Source of the DNA: Streptomyces tateyamensis
GTDB taxonomy: Bacteria; Actinomycetota; Actinomycetes; Streptomycetales; Streptomycetaceae
Assembly: GCF_003205575.1 (NCBI RefSeq)
Contig: NZ_PYBW01000081.1
Span: 62,001-126,000, forward strand
Reading direction: 5' to 3'
Length of the DNA stretch: 64,000 bases
Shown: positions 33,729 through 42,174 of the stretch, one piece after another
How the letters are laid out: each line of letters starts with the position of its first letter
Numbering within the stretch: the first letter of the stretch is position 1
Notes under the pieces: model-generated
Seen by the model: only the letters and a program-made list of their open reading frames with translations
Databases searched by the model: none
What the model was told of the DNA's origin: nothing
Made by a program: the position numbers and the translations under genes

Positions 33729-34349
33729 ATGTCCAATCCGCTGCTCCACCTCCCCGGTTCCACCGGCGAGCATCTGCTGCAGCAGGAACACGGCACCACC
33801 GAGCGGGCCGAACGGTTCTACAGGGAGCAGGTGCTGGACCACCTGAACGCCCGGATGCGGGAGTTCGTGGCCCGCCAGGAGATGGCCTTCGTGGCCACCA
33901 GCGACGCCGACGGCGAGTGCGACGCGACCTTCCGGGCCGGTCCGCCCGGCTTCCTGCACGTGATCGACGAGCGGACCCTGGCCTACCCCGAGTACCGCGG
34001 CAACGGCGTGCTGGCCAGCCTCGGCAACATCACCGAGAACGGCCACGTCGGCCTGCTGCTGGTCGACTTCGTGCGGGACCTGATCGGCCTGCACATCAAC
34101 GGCCGGGCCTGCCTGGTGGACGACGCCGCCCTGCGCCGCACCGTGCCCGGCCTGCCACAGGAGACCGTGCCGGGCCGGCGCGCCGAGCACTGGGTGCTGG
34201 TCGACATCGACGAGGCCTACATCCACTGCGCCAAGCACATCCCGCGCCTGATCCCCGCCCCGCGCACCCGCGCCTGGGGCAGCGACGACCAGCGCCGAAA
34301 GGGCGGCGACTTCTTCGGCGCCAAGGCCGTGGCCGGACAGGCCACCTGA
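33729..34349 (+). CDS. pyridoxamine 5'-phosphate oxidase-family flavin/haem-binding protein
   Basis: 206-residue split-barrel protein. Central motif FVARQEMAFVATSDADGECD, then LGNITENGHVGLLLVDF and IGLHINGRACLVDD, as in PPOX-like proteins that bind FMN, F420 or haem. The C-terminal IDEAYIHCAKHIPRL is typical of the pyridoxamine oxidase-related group that occurs fused or adjacent to flavin reductases. The ATG at 33729 follows GGAGG; the frame is open further upstream. It is 41 bases upstream of a flavohaemoglobin gene, so both probably act in nitrosative or oxidative defence (inference). Confidence 0.85.
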   Translation: MSNPLLHLPGSTGEHLLQQEHGTTERAERFYREQVLDHLNARMREFVARQEMAFVATSDADGECDATFRAGPPGFLHVIDERTLAYPEYRGNGVLASLGNITENGHVGLLLVDFVRDLIGLHINGRACLVDDAALRRTVPGLPQETVPGRRAEHWVLVDIDEAYIHCAKHIPRLIPAPRTRAWGSDDQRRKGGDFFGAKAVAGQAT

Positions 34350-34390
34350 CCGATCATCACCTCTCACGGGAACTGCGACCAGACGCCATC

Positions 34391-35605
34391 ATGACGGATA
34401 CCAGCGAACCCGACGACCTCACCCTGCTCCGCTCCAGCTTCGCGCTGGTCCAGGAGCACGGCGACAAGCTCACCGGCCACTTCTACGCCACCCTCTTCCT
34501 GCACCACCCCGAGGTCCGCCAGCTCTTCCCGCCGGCCATGGACCTCCAGCGCGACCGGCTCTTCCGGGCGCTGGCGGGCGCCGTGCGGATGATCGACCGG
34601 CCGGAGGAGCTCGGCACCTTCCTGGCCCAGCTGGGCCGCGACCACCGCAAGTACGGGGTGCTCGCCGAGCACTACGCGGCGGTCGGCGACGCGCTGCTGG
34701 CGACCCTGCGCAAGTACGCCGGTGAGGCCTGGAACGACCGCCTGGAGCAGCTCTGGGCATCGGCCTACCAGCAGATCGCGGCCGCGATGAGCGGGGCCGC
34801 CGAGGCCGAGGCCGGCCACACCCCGCCGTCCTGGCTGGCCGAGGTGGTCGGGCACGAGCTGCGCACCCCGGACGTGGCGGTGCTCACGCTGCGCCCCGAC
34901 GCCCCGTTCCCGTTCCGGGCCGGCCAGTACACCACCGTGGAGACCGCCCGCTGGCCCCGGGTCTGGCGACCCTACTCGATCGCCAACGCCCCGCGCCGGG
35001 ACGGCCTGCTGACCCTGCACGTGCGCGCGGTGCCGGCCGGCTGGGTGAGCAACGCGCTGGTCCACCACACCCGGGTGGGCGACGTGGTCCGGCTCGGCCC
35101 GGGCCGCGGCAGCATGGTGCTGCCGGAGCGCCCGGCCCGCCGGGTGGTCTGCGTGGCCGGCGGCACCGGGCTGGCGCCGATCAAGGCGTTGGTCGAGGAG
35201 ATGATCGCCCGGCACCGCCCGCTCACCCTGCACCTGTTCGTCGGGGTGCGCCGCGAGAGCGAGCTGTACGACCTCCAGGCACTGCGCCAACTGGCCGGGG
35301 TCTTCCCGCGGTTGCTGCTGGTCCCGGTGGTCTCCGAGGAGATCGGCTTCGCGGGCGTGCAGGGCCGGCTGCCCGAGGTGGTGCCCGCCCAGGGCCACTG
35401 GAACGAGCACGAGATCTTCGTGGCCGGCCCGGACGACATGGTGGTCTCGATGGTCGAGCAGCTGCACCGGGCCGGCGTGCCGGGCAACCGGCTGCACTAC
35501 GACCTGTCCACCACGCTGGCCGAACTGGACATCACCTCGGGCCTGCTGGACCAGGCGGCGGTGAACCGGCCGTCCCGCGAACCGAGTCAGCGGGACGGCC
35601 GGTGA
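34391..35605 (+). CDS. hmp: flavohaemoglobin-like NO dioxygenase
   Basis: 404 residues: an N-terminal globin domain (about 1-135) with proximal His near 85 in RDHRKYGVLAEHY, and a C-terminal FAD/NAD reductase (about 145-385) with WRPYSIANAPRRDG binding FAD and VCVAGGTGLAPIKALVEEM binding NAD(P)H. Such proteins oxidise nitric oxide to nitrate, using electrons from NAD(P)H. The globin part is somewhat degenerate at the distal side compared with E. coli Hmp, so a related function is possible. ATG chosen at the first Met of the globin domain; no strong ribosome binding site is seen. It converges with the EphD-like gene after 30 bases. Confidence 0.88.
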   Translation: MTDTSEPDDLTLLRSSFALVQEHGDKLTGHFYATLFLHHPEVRQLFPPAMDLQRDRLFRALAGAVRMIDRPEELGTFLAQLGRDHRKYGVLAEHYAAVGDALLATLRKYAGEAWNDRLEQLWASAYQQIAAAMSGAAEAEAGHTPPSWLAEVVGHELRTPDVAVLTLRPDAPFPFRAGQYTTVETARWPRVWRPYSIANAPRRDGLLTLHVRAVPAGWVSNALVHHTRVGDVVRLGPGRGSMVLPERPARRVVCVAGGTGLAPIKALVEEMIARHRPLTLHLFVGVRRESELYDLQALRQLAGVFPRLLLVPVVSEEIGFAGVQGRLPEVVPAQGHWNEHEIFVAGPDDMVVSMVEQLHRAGVPGNRLHYDLSTTLAELDITSGLLDQAAVNRPSREPSQRDGR

Positions 35606-35635
35606 ACACGGCGCCGGCCAAGAGGCGTTGCTGCG

Positions 35636-37351
35636 CTATCCGGCGTTGATGCGGGCAGCGCGGCGCAGCAGGGCGGGCGAGAGGCGGCCGAGCAGGCGGG
35701 CCGCCTTGGCCTCCACGGTGACCGGCACCACCGGCCGGCCGGTCCGCACCGCCTTGACGATCTCGGCGGCCACCTTCTCCGGCGGGAAGCCCCGGCGGGC
35801 GTACATCTTGGACACCCGGGCCTGCTTGGCGGCCTGCTCGGCCGAGTCCAGCCCGGAGAAGGTGGTGGTGCGGGTGATGTTGGTGTTCACGATGCCCGGG
35901 CAGATCGCGCTCACCCCGATGCCGTGGTCGGCCAGTTCGGCCCGCAGGCAGTCGGAGAGCATCAGCACCGCGGCCTTGCTGGTGGCGTAGGCGGCCAGCA
36001 CCTTGGACGGCAGGTAGGCAGCGGCCGAGGCCAGGTTGACGATGTGTCCGCCCTGCCCGCGCTCGGCCATCAGCGCGCCGAACGCCCGGCACCCGTGGAT
36101 CACGCCCCACAGGTTGACGTCCAGCACCCGCTGCCACTCCTTCTCGGTGGTCTGCAGGAAGGTCCCGGAGTGGCCGATGCCGGCGTTGTTGACCAGCACG
36201 TCCGGCACCCCGTGGGCGGTGGCCACGGTCTGCGCGAAGGCGTCCATCGCGGGGCCGTCGCTGACGTCCACCCGGTAGGCGTGCCCGGCCCCGCCGAGCA
36301 GGGTGACCAGTTCGGCGGTCCGCCGGGCGGCCTCCAGGTCCAGGTCGCAGACCACCACGGTGGCCCGCTGCTCGGCGAAGGCCAGCGCGGTGGCCCGCCC
36401 GATCCCGCTGCCGGCGCCGGTGACCACCACCAGCGGACCGCCCGCCGCGGCGGGCGGCTCGCCGCGCTCGATCCGGGTGGTGAACTCCCGCACCAGCGAG
36501 GCGACCGCGGGCGCCTGGTCCAGCAGCCCCGACCAGTGGGTGGCGTTCAGCTCGCGCCGGGTCAGGTCCGGCACCCAGCGCTCCAGCCCCTCGCTGAGGA
36601 ACGGGCTGACGTAGCGGTCCCGGCGCAGCGTGACCAGCTGCACCGGCACCCGGGTCGGCCGCTCGCGCGGGTGGCGCAGCGCGGGGCGCATGTTGGCCCG
36701 GTACAGCTCGATGCCGCGCACCGCGTCCTGACGCAGCGTCGCCTGCGGGTGCCCGGGGCGCGGGCTGACCTTCTCCAGGTCGCGCAGCACCCGCGGCCAG
36801 GCCCGGGCCAGGCCGAACTTCCAGACGCCCGGCGCCAGGTAGGGCAGGTGGAAGGCGGTGATGTACCAGGAGTGCACCCCCTGGACCAGCAGCTGGCGCA
36901 GGTGGCGCGGGGTGGGCCGGCGCAGCCGGTGCCGGATCCAGTGGCCCATGTGGTCCAGGCAGGGCCCGGACATGGTGGTGTAGGAGGCCAGCCGCCGCTC
37001 GGCGCCGGGCTCGGTGACCGCCTCCCAGGACTGCAGCGAGCCCCAGTCGTGCGCCACCACGTGCACCGGGCGGTCGGGGCTGACCGCCTCGGCCACCGCG
37101 AACAGGTCGCGGGCCAGCAGCTCCAGCCGGTAGCCGGCCCGATCGGCGGGCACCCCGGACTCGCCGGCCCCGCGCACGTCGTAGCGGACCACGTGGTGGT
37201 CGGCGGCCAGCTCTTCGGCCACCTCGTCCCAGACCCGGTGGGTGTCCGGGTAGCCGTGCACCAGCAGCACGGTGGGGCGCTCGGGGTCGCCCTGCTCGAA
37301 GACCGCGAGCTCGATCCCGGCCGAGGAAACGGTCCTGCGCGTGACGGTCAT
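35636..37351 (-). CDS. EphD-like fusion: alpha/beta hydrolase + short-chain dehydrogenase
   Basis: 571-residue two-domain protein. Residues about 1-285 are an epoxide-hydrolase-like alpha/beta hydrolase: HGYPDTHRVWDEV holds the oxyanion loop, VAHDWGS carries the nucleophile Asp, and LNATHWSG the likely catalytic His. Residues about 300-571 are an SDR: VTGAGSGIGRATALAF, NNAGIGHSGTF, LASAAAYLPSKVLAAYATSK with Ser, Tyr and Lys. The same fusion occurs in mycobacterial EphD, linked to epoxide-containing lipids. It is the last gene of a four-gene operon and overlaps the M24 gene by four bases. Epoxide opening followed by alcohol oxidation is the likely chemistry (inference). Confidence 0.88.
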   Translation of the reverse strand: MTVTRRTVSSAGIELAVFEQGDPERPTVLLVHGYPDTHRVWDEVAEELAADHHVVRYDVRGAGESGVPADRAGYRLELLARDLFAVAEAVSPDRPVHVVAHDWGSLQSWEAVTEPGAERRLASYTTMSGPCLDHMGHWIRHRLRRPTPRHLRQLLVQGVHSWYITAFHLPYLAPGVWKFGLARAWPRVLRDLEKVSPRPGHPQATLRQDAVRGIELYRANMRPALRHPRERPTRVPVQLVTLRRDRYVSPFLSEGLERWVPDLTRRELNATHWSGLLDQAPAVASLVREFTTRIERGEPPAAAGGPLVVVTGAGSGIGRATALAFAEQRATVVVCDLDLEAARRTAELVTLLGGAGHAYRVDVSDGPAMDAFAQTVATAHGVPDVLVNNAGIGHSGTFLQTTEKEWQRVLDVNLWGVIHGCRAFGALMAERGQGGHIVNLASAAAYLPSKVLAAYATSKAAVLMLSDCLRAELADHGIGVSAICPGIVNTNITRTTTFSGLDSAEQAAKQARVSKMYARRGFPPEKVAAEIVKAVRTGRPVVPVTVEAKAARLLGRLSPALLRRAARINAG

Positions 37352-38184
37352 GCGGCGGCCCCCTCAAGGCTCGTCCAGCGCCGCACGTGCGGCAGGTCCT
37401 CGTCCAACCAGTAGGCGTCGTCCTCGGTGACCACCAGCAGTTCCTCGAACTTGATGCCGGTGTCCCTGAGGCCGATGTGCGGCTCCACCGCCCACAGGCC
37501 CGGGGTGGGCGCGTGACGCGAGGAGCGGCCGTCGGCCCACAGCGGGGAGCGCCCGTGCAGGCGCTCGCTGATCAGCTCCCGGCCCAGGGTCTGCAGGGTG
37601 CGCAGGCCGAAGCCGAACAGGTTGACCCCGGCCGGGGCCCGGCTGGTGTTGCGGGTCACCTGGTGGCCGATCACCCGGCCAGGGTAGACCTGGTGGCGGT
37701 TGTCGTACCCGTGCGCGGCGATCTGCGCGTCCACGGCGGCGTAGATCTCGTCGAGCGGCCGGCGGGCCCGCACCTCACGCAGGATCAGGTCCCGGTAGAC
37801 CTTCAGGTCCTGGGCCAGCCGGTCCCAGACCGGGTTCTCGCCGACCTTGCCGCCGTAGCCGATGTCGGCGGTGTAGCCGTCCACCACGGGGGCGCAGTCC
37901 AGCACGTACGGCATGCCCTCGCGCAGCACCCGCCCGCCCGCGAAGAACTGCAGCGGGGTGTGGAAGTGCCGGAAGGCGGTGCGGTCGCCGAACCAGGCGA
38001 ACGGCACGTGGAAGAAGTCCTGCACGCCGGCGGCCACCAGGGTGCGGCGCAGCCTGGCGGTGGTCTGACGCTCCGTCACCCCTGGCTCGATCCAGGCCGC
38101 GACCTGCTCGGCGCAGTGGTAGGCGAGCTGCTGGACCTCGCGGAACCGCGCCAGGTCCTGCTCGGTGTACTTGAATCCGGTCAT
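37348..38184 (-). CDS. M24-family metallohydrolase (creatinase/aminopeptidase P fold)
   Basis: 278-residue protein with the pita-bread fold. All five dimetal ligands are visible: two Asp in LDCAPVVDGYTADIGYG, His in VIGHQV, and two Glu in VEPHIGL and KFEELLVV. It is therefore probably an active metallohydrolase. The length fits a catalytic domain without an N-terminal creatinase domain. Its ATG overlaps the reductase stop and its stop overlaps the EphD-like start (both four bases), so it is locked into the operon. That context is odd for a housekeeping aminopeptidase and suggests hydrolysis of an amide or ester in the same pathway. Confidence 0.85.
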   Translation of the reverse strand: MTGFKYTEQDLARFREVQQLAYHCAEQVAAWIEPGVTERQTTARLRRTLVAAGVQDFFHVPFAWFGDRTAFRHFHTPLQFFAGGRVLREGMPYVLDCAPVVDGYTADIGYGGKVGENPVWDRLAQDLKVYRDLILREVRARRPLDEIYAAVDAQIAAHGYDNRHQVYPGRVIGHQVTRNTSRAPAGVNLFGFGLRTLQTLGRELISERLHGRSPLWADGRSSRHAPTPGLWAVEPHIGLRDTGIKFEELLVVTEDDAYWLDEDLPHVRRWTSLEGAAA

Positions 38185-39419
38185 CGCGGCTCGACCTCCA
38201 GGACCAGGGTCTCGCCCTCGGCGGCCCGCGAGACGCAGGGCAGCAGGGCGCCGGCCGCGCGCTCCTCGGCGGTGAGGCGGCGGTCGCGGTGTTCGGGGGT
38301 GCCGGCCAGCAGCTGGACCTTGCAGGTCCCGCAGAAGCCCTGGTGGCAGGAGTAGGGCTGGTCGGGGTCGGCCTCGCGCAGCACGTCCAGCGCGGACCGG
38401 TCGGCGGGGACCGGCAGGGTGCGGCCGCCGGGGCCCAGTTGCAGGGTGAACGGCCGACCGTCGGCGATCGGGGCCGCGCCGAACCGCTCGAAGTGCAGCG
38501 CGGTCGGCCGGCGCCGGGGTGCCTGCCGGCCGGAGGCCGGGGGCCCGTCCAGGGCGTCCAGCGCCTCCTGCACGGCAGCCAGCATCGGGGCCGGGCCGCA
38601 GCAGTAGACGGCACCGCCGGCGACGGCCCGGGCCAGCAGCTCGGCACCGGTGGGGACTCCCCCGGCGAGCAGGGTGACCCTCCCCCCGCCTCCGGCCGGG
38701 GGCACCCCCGTCGCGGCCAGCGCCGTCAGCTCCTCGGTGAACGGCATCGAGGCCCGGCTGCGCCCGGCGTGCACCAGGTGCCAGTCCAGGCCGCGGCGCT
38801 GCGCCTCGCGGGCCATCGGCAGCAGCGGGGTGATGCCGATCCCGCCGGCCACCAGCAGCACCTGGGCCTCGCCGCAGAAGGCGAAGCCGTTGCGCGGCCG
38901 GCGCGCCGTCAGGCGGGCGCCCAGGTGCAGCTCGTCGTGGATCTCGACCGAGCCGCCGCCCCCGCCGGTGATCCGGCGCACCGCGATCCGGTAGCCGAAC
39001 CGGTCGGCGGGGTCGCCGCAGAGCGAGTAGTGGCGCTGCCGGCCCGAGGGCAGGGTCAGCCGCAGGTGGGCGCCGGGCTGCCAGGCGGGCAGCGGGGCGC
39101 CGGCCGGGTCGGCCAGGTGCAGCTCGACCACCTCCTCGGCGACCGGGCGGTGGGCGGTGACCACCAGGGTCAGCGGGGCACGGCCGCGGCTCTCGGGGCG
39201 GCGCGGGCTGCGGCGCAGCAGCGGGGCGCCCATGGCGGGGCTGTAGGCGTCGCCGAACCGGGTCAGGAAGGCCATCAGCCGGTCGGCCTGCGGGCGGCCG
39301 TACAGGTCCGGGGGCGGGTTCTCCAGGTCGTGCCGGGCGTCCCGGCCGAAGGCCAGGGCGGGCGCGGGGTCGGTGGCCCGGGTACGGGGCGCGGCGGGCT
39401 TCTTGGCGCGTGGTGTCAT
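38181..39419 (-). CDS. FAD/2Fe-2S oxidoreductase (oxygenase reductase type)
   Basis: 412-residue electron-transfer protein. After an N-terminal extension of about 85 residues comes a ferredoxin-NADP reductase module: RHYSLCGDPADRFGYRIA binds FAD, VAGGIGITPLLPMAREAQRR binds NAD(P), and VYCCGPAPML closes the domain. A C-terminal plant-type ferredoxin has CHQGFCGTC (spacing C-x4-C-x2-C) and a fourth Cys in LLPCVSRAAEGE. This order (FNR then ferredoxin) is that of reductases feeding oxygenases. It lies 18 bases after the di-metal protein gene and overlaps the M24 gene, so it probably supplies electrons to the di-metal protein (inference). Confidence 0.9.
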   Translation of the reverse strand: MTPRAKKPAAPRTRATDPAPALAFGRDARHDLENPPPDLYGRPQADRLMAFLTRFGDAYSPAMGAPLLRRSPRRPESRGRAPLTLVVTAHRPVAEEVVELHLADPAGAPLPAWQPGAHLRLTLPSGRQRHYSLCGDPADRFGYRIAVRRITGGGGGSVEIHDELHLGARLTARRPRNGFAFCGEAQVLLVAGGIGITPLLPMAREAQRRGLDWHLVHAGRSRASMPFTEELTALAATGVPPAGGGGRVTLLAGGVPTGAELLARAVAGGAVYCCGPAPMLAAVQEALDALDGPPASGRQAPRRRPTALHFERFGAAPIADGRPFTLQLGPGGRTLPVPADRSALDVLREADPDQPYSCHQGFCGTCKVQLLAGTPEHRDRRLTAEERAAGALLPCVSRAAEGETLVLEVEPR

Positions 39420-39437
39420 CGGGTGCCTCGCTCGGGT

Positions 39438-40328
39438 TCAGTGCGCGCCGGCGGCGGCGCGGGCGGCGGGCGAGCCGGCCAGGTAGCTGAGCGCCTGCGC
39501 GCTGGAGCCCTCCTGGGTGGGGTGGTAGCCGGGCTTGAGGTAGCGGATCCCCGAGCGCAGCGACTGCACCGGGTCGGGCAGCATGCCGCGCCGCGCGACG
39601 TGCCAGGCCGCCTTCCAGCTCGGCTGGACCCGCCCGTCCAGGCTCGGGTCGGCGGCCAGCAGGAAGCGCACGCCGCGCACCCACAGGTGGACCAGCAGCG
39701 GGCCGCCGAGCAGCATGCCGCGCACCCGGCGCAGGTAGCCCGGGTCCAGGTGCACCAGCAGGTCGAAGGCGACGCTGCGGTGCTCCACCTCCTCGGCGCC
39801 GTGCCAGCGCAGCAGGTCCAGCATGGTCGGATCGGCGCCGGCCCGGTCCAGGCCGGGCGAGTTGAGCGCCCAGTTGCCCAGGAACGCGGTGAAGTGCTCG
39901 ATCGCCGCCACGAAGGCGACCCGCTCGATCACGTTCTCCCGGCGCCGGCGGGCCGTCAGCCGGGGCTTGGGGCCCAGCACCCGCTGGAACAGCCAGGCGA
40001 TCTGGCGCACGTACGGTCGCGGGTCCAGGCCCTGGGCCAGCAGGTGGTCCAGCACCTGCTGGTGCGCCTCGGCGTGGATCGCCTCCTGGCCGACGAAGCC
40101 GAGCACCTCCTCGCGCAGTTGCTCGTCCCGGACCAGCGGCAGCGCCTCCTTGAACACCTCGACGAACCAGCGCTCGCCCTCGGGCAGCAGCAGGTGCAGC
40201 ACGTTGATGGTGTGGGTGGCGAACGGCTCGTCGGGGATCCAGTGCAGCGGCAGCCCGGTCCAGTCGAAGTGGACGTCACGAGGCTCCAGCACGAGGTCGG
40301 TGTGCACCTCTGGGACGGTTCTGGGCAT
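39438..40328 (-). CDS. PF10118-type di-metal protein ('metal-dependent hydrolase')
   Basis: 296-residue mostly helical protein. EEVLGFVGQEAIHAEAHQQV, AAIEHFTAFLGNW and RWHGAEEVEHRSVAFDLL provide E, ExxH, E(H) and EExEH patterns like those of ferritin-fold di-iron carboxylate enzymes. The family is labelled metal-dependent hydrolase in databases, but the motifs and the reductase encoded next to it suit an oxygenase or desaturase-like activity. It is the first gene of the four-gene operon, and ribosome binding uses GAGGTT-like sequence before the ATG. The substrate is probably hydrophobic, judging by the EphD-like partner (inference). Confidence 0.8.
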   Translation of the reverse strand: MPRTVPEVHTDLVLEPRDVHFDWTGLPLHWIPDEPFATHTINVLHLLLPEGERWFVEVFKEALPLVRDEQLREEVLGFVGQEAIHAEAHQQVLDHLLAQGLDPRPYVRQIAWLFQRVLGPKPRLTARRRRENVIERVAFVAAIEHFTAFLGNWALNSPGLDRAGADPTMLDLLRWHGAEEVEHRSVAFDLLVHLDPGYLRRVRGMLLGGPLLVHLWVRGVRFLLAADPSLDGRVQPSWKAAWHVARRGMLPDPVQSLRSGIRYLKPGYHPTQEGSSAQALSYLAGSPAARAAAGAH

Positions 40329-40525
40329 GGGGGAACCTCCTGACCTGCGGGGGGTGGCGGCAGGACCTCAACCTACTGGCGGGTATGCCCGGTTACAAGA
40401 GTTTGGACCCTCCTTATCGACAGCACGTCTAATAGTTCCGGCCCCCGCCGGCTCCGGTCGCGAGCCGCGGCGGACCCACCTACGGTGAAGGCGCCGGTAC
40501 TCTCCGGCACCGAGAGGAGCGAGCA

Positions 40526-40960
40526 GTGATCACAGCACGTGACATCATGCACAGCGGCGCCCAGTGCGTGAACGGTGACCAGTCCCTGATGGATGCCGCG
40601 ATGATGATGCGGGACAAGGGCGTTGGCGCCCTGCCCATCTGCGGCCCGGACAAGCGCCTGATGGGCATCATCACGGAGCGCGACATCATCACCCGATGTA
40701 TCGCCGAGGGCCGGGACCCGTCCGCGATGAAGGCCCGGGACCTGGGCGGCCACCTGCACTGCGTGCGCGCCGACGACGACCTGGGCACCGTGCTGAAGAA
40801 GATGGAGCAGCACCAGATCCGCCGGATGCCGGTGATCGACAACGACCAGCTGGTCGGCATGATCACCGAGAAGGACCTGGCGATGGGCCACAAGATGGCC
40901 AAGGGCGTCACCGACCAGCAGATCATCGACTTCATGGACTCGATGTTCGTCAAGCACTGA
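40526..40960 (+). CDS. tandem CBS-domain protein
   Basis: 144-residue protein consisting of two CBS domains (about residues 1-60 and 70-130): GVGALPICGPDKRLMGIITE with RDI after it, and IRRMPVIDNDQLVGMITEKD with LA after it. CBS pairs bind adenosine nucleotides and sense energy or redox state. Stand-alone actinobacterial versions are often induced under hypoxia. GTG start with GAGAGGAG upstream. Monocistronic, ended by an excellent terminator. Partner unknown. Confidence 0.9.
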   Translation: MITARDIMHSGAQCVNGDQSLMDAAMMMRDKGVGALPICGPDKRLMGIITERDIITRCIAEGRDPSAMKARDLGGHLHCVRADDDLGTVLKKMEQHQIRRMPVIDNDQLVGMITEKDLAMGHKMAKGVTDQQIIDFMDSMFVKH

Positions 40961-40975
40961 CGGCCGGGTACGCAG

Positions 40976-41018
40976 CTGCGGGCCGGATCCCCCCGACGGC
41001 GGGGGATCCGGCCCGCAG
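40976..41018. terminator. bidirectional terminator, 18-bp perfect stem
   Basis: CTGCGGGCCGGATCCCCC (40976-40993) pairs perfectly with 41001-41018; loop CGACGGC. It lies between the convergent CBS (+) and SnoaL-like (-) genes and can serve both. Confidence 0.85.
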
Positions 41019-41031
41019 GCGCGTGCCCGGC

Positions 41032-41469
41032 CTACTGCTGGAAGGCGGCCGTGAACTGCTCCAGGCCGCCGCTCGCGGCCGCGATCACCGCGTGGTGGTG
41101 GTAGTCGCGGGTGTGCACGATCCGGCCGCCGCGCGCCCGGACCAGCTGGATGTTGGGCGCCTCGAAGGTGCGCCCGGACGGCAGGTGGCGGCCGACGTAG
41201 TCGAACTCGGCGATCACCACCTCGGGATCCGCACTCTGGTGGATCACCAGGTTGCGCACCGTCAGCTCGTACGGCGGGTTGCCGCCCAGCTCGTCGAACC
41301 GGGCCTGCAGCGCGGCCCGGCCCACCATCCGCTTCGGCTCGAACGGCGAGAACGGCACCTCCACCACCGCGTCCTCGGCGTACAGCTCGGGCGTCTGGGA
41401 CCAGCGGCCCGAGGTGATCCGGTCGATCAACTCCTCGAAGAGCTCGCGCGCCGTGGCATTGTCGGACAT
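41032..41469 (-). CDS. SnoaL/NTF2-like protein
   Basis: 145-residue cone-shaped alpha+beta barrel protein of the SnoaL-like family. Typical elements: LFEELIDRITSGRWSQTPEL, the YAEDAVVEVPFSPFEPKRM strand-loop, and the C-terminal IVHTRDYHHHAVIAA. Family members are isomerases, hydrolases or ligand binders. It is divergent from a TetR gene across 107 bases that contain two identical 16-bp operator-like repeats, so TetR probably controls it. The substrate is unknown. Confidence 0.8.
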   Translation of the reverse strand: MSDNATARELFEELIDRITSGRWSQTPELYAEDAVVEVPFSPFEPKRMVGRAALQARFDELGGNPPYELTVRNLVIHQSADPEVVIAEFDYVGRHLPSGRTFEAPNIQLVRARGGRIVHTRDYHHHAVIAAASGGLEQFTAAFQQ

Positions 41470-41508
41470 GGTTACCCCCAGATCGACGACAGAGGGGTCG
41501 CCTAGAAT

Positions 41509-41552
41509 CGGACTGGCGACTCCGGTTACGACGATACGGACTGGCGACTCCG
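41509..41552. promoter_or_regulatory. paired TetR operator candidates (16-bp direct repeat)
   Basis: CGGACTGGCGACTCCG occurs at 41509-41524 and again at 41537-41552, 28 bases apart. Each is itself an imperfect palindrome (CGGA...TCCG). They lie in the divergent SnoaL-TetR promoter region and are the obvious binding sites for the adjacent TetR protein. Confidence 0.65.
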
Positions 41553-41576
41553 ATTGTCCAGGGGCAGAGAGGGTCA

Positions 41577-42155
41577 GTGGTGAGCACGGATCAGGCGCGC
41601 CCGCTGCGCGCGGACGCGGCGCGCAACCGCGCCCGACTGCTGGACGCCGCGGAGGAGGTGTTCACCGCGCGCGGCACCGGGGTGCGGACCGAGGAGGTCG
41701 CCAAGGCGGCGGGGGTCGGGGTCGGCACCCTGTTCCGGCACTTCCCGACCAAGGAGGCGCTGCTGCAGGCGGTGCTGGTGCGCCGGATGGAACGGCTCGG
41801 CCAGGAGGCCGAACGGCTGCGCGGCGAGCTCGGGCCGGGCGAGGCCTTCCTCGCCTTCTTCGCCCTGGTGGTGGACGCCTCGCCGAGCAAGAACGAGTTC
41901 GCCGACGCCCTCGCCGCGGCCGGGGTGGACGTGCGCGAGGCCACCCAGGAGGCCGGCAAGGTGGTGCTGCAGGCCGTCGCCGAGCTGCTCGCCGACGCCC
42001 AGCGGGCCGGCCGGGTCCGCCCCGACCTGGGCGTCCCGGAGGTCACCGCGCTGATGGTCGGCGCCAGCCGCGCGCTGGAGCACCTGGACCCGCAGGACGG
42101 CCCCGCCCGGCGGCGCGCCGTCGAGGTGGTGCTGGCCGGACTGGGAGCCGGGTAG
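41577..42155 (+). CDS. TetR-family regulator
   Basis: 192-residue TetR protein. N-terminal HTH: RARLLDAAEEVFTARGTGVR then EEVAKAAGVGVGTLFRHFPT with KEAL. The C-terminal domain (SBP-type TetR_C) is helical, with FLAFFALVVDASPSKNEFAD. Two adjacent GTG codons (41577, 41580) are possible starts after GAGAGGG. It is divergent from the SnoaL-like gene and separated from it by a 16-bp repeated operator-like sequence, giving a regulator-target pair. Confidence 0.9.
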   Translation: MVSTDQARPLRADAARNRARLLDAAEEVFTARGTGVRTEEVAKAAGVGVGTLFRHFPTKEALLQAVLVRRMERLGQEAERLRGELGPGEAFLAFFALVVDASPSKNEFADALAAAGVDVREATQEAGKVVLQAVAELLADAQRAGRVRPDLGVPEVTALMVGASRALEHLDPQDGPARRRAVEVVLAGLGAG

Positions 42156-42174
42156 GCCCCTTGCGGGGCGGGCC

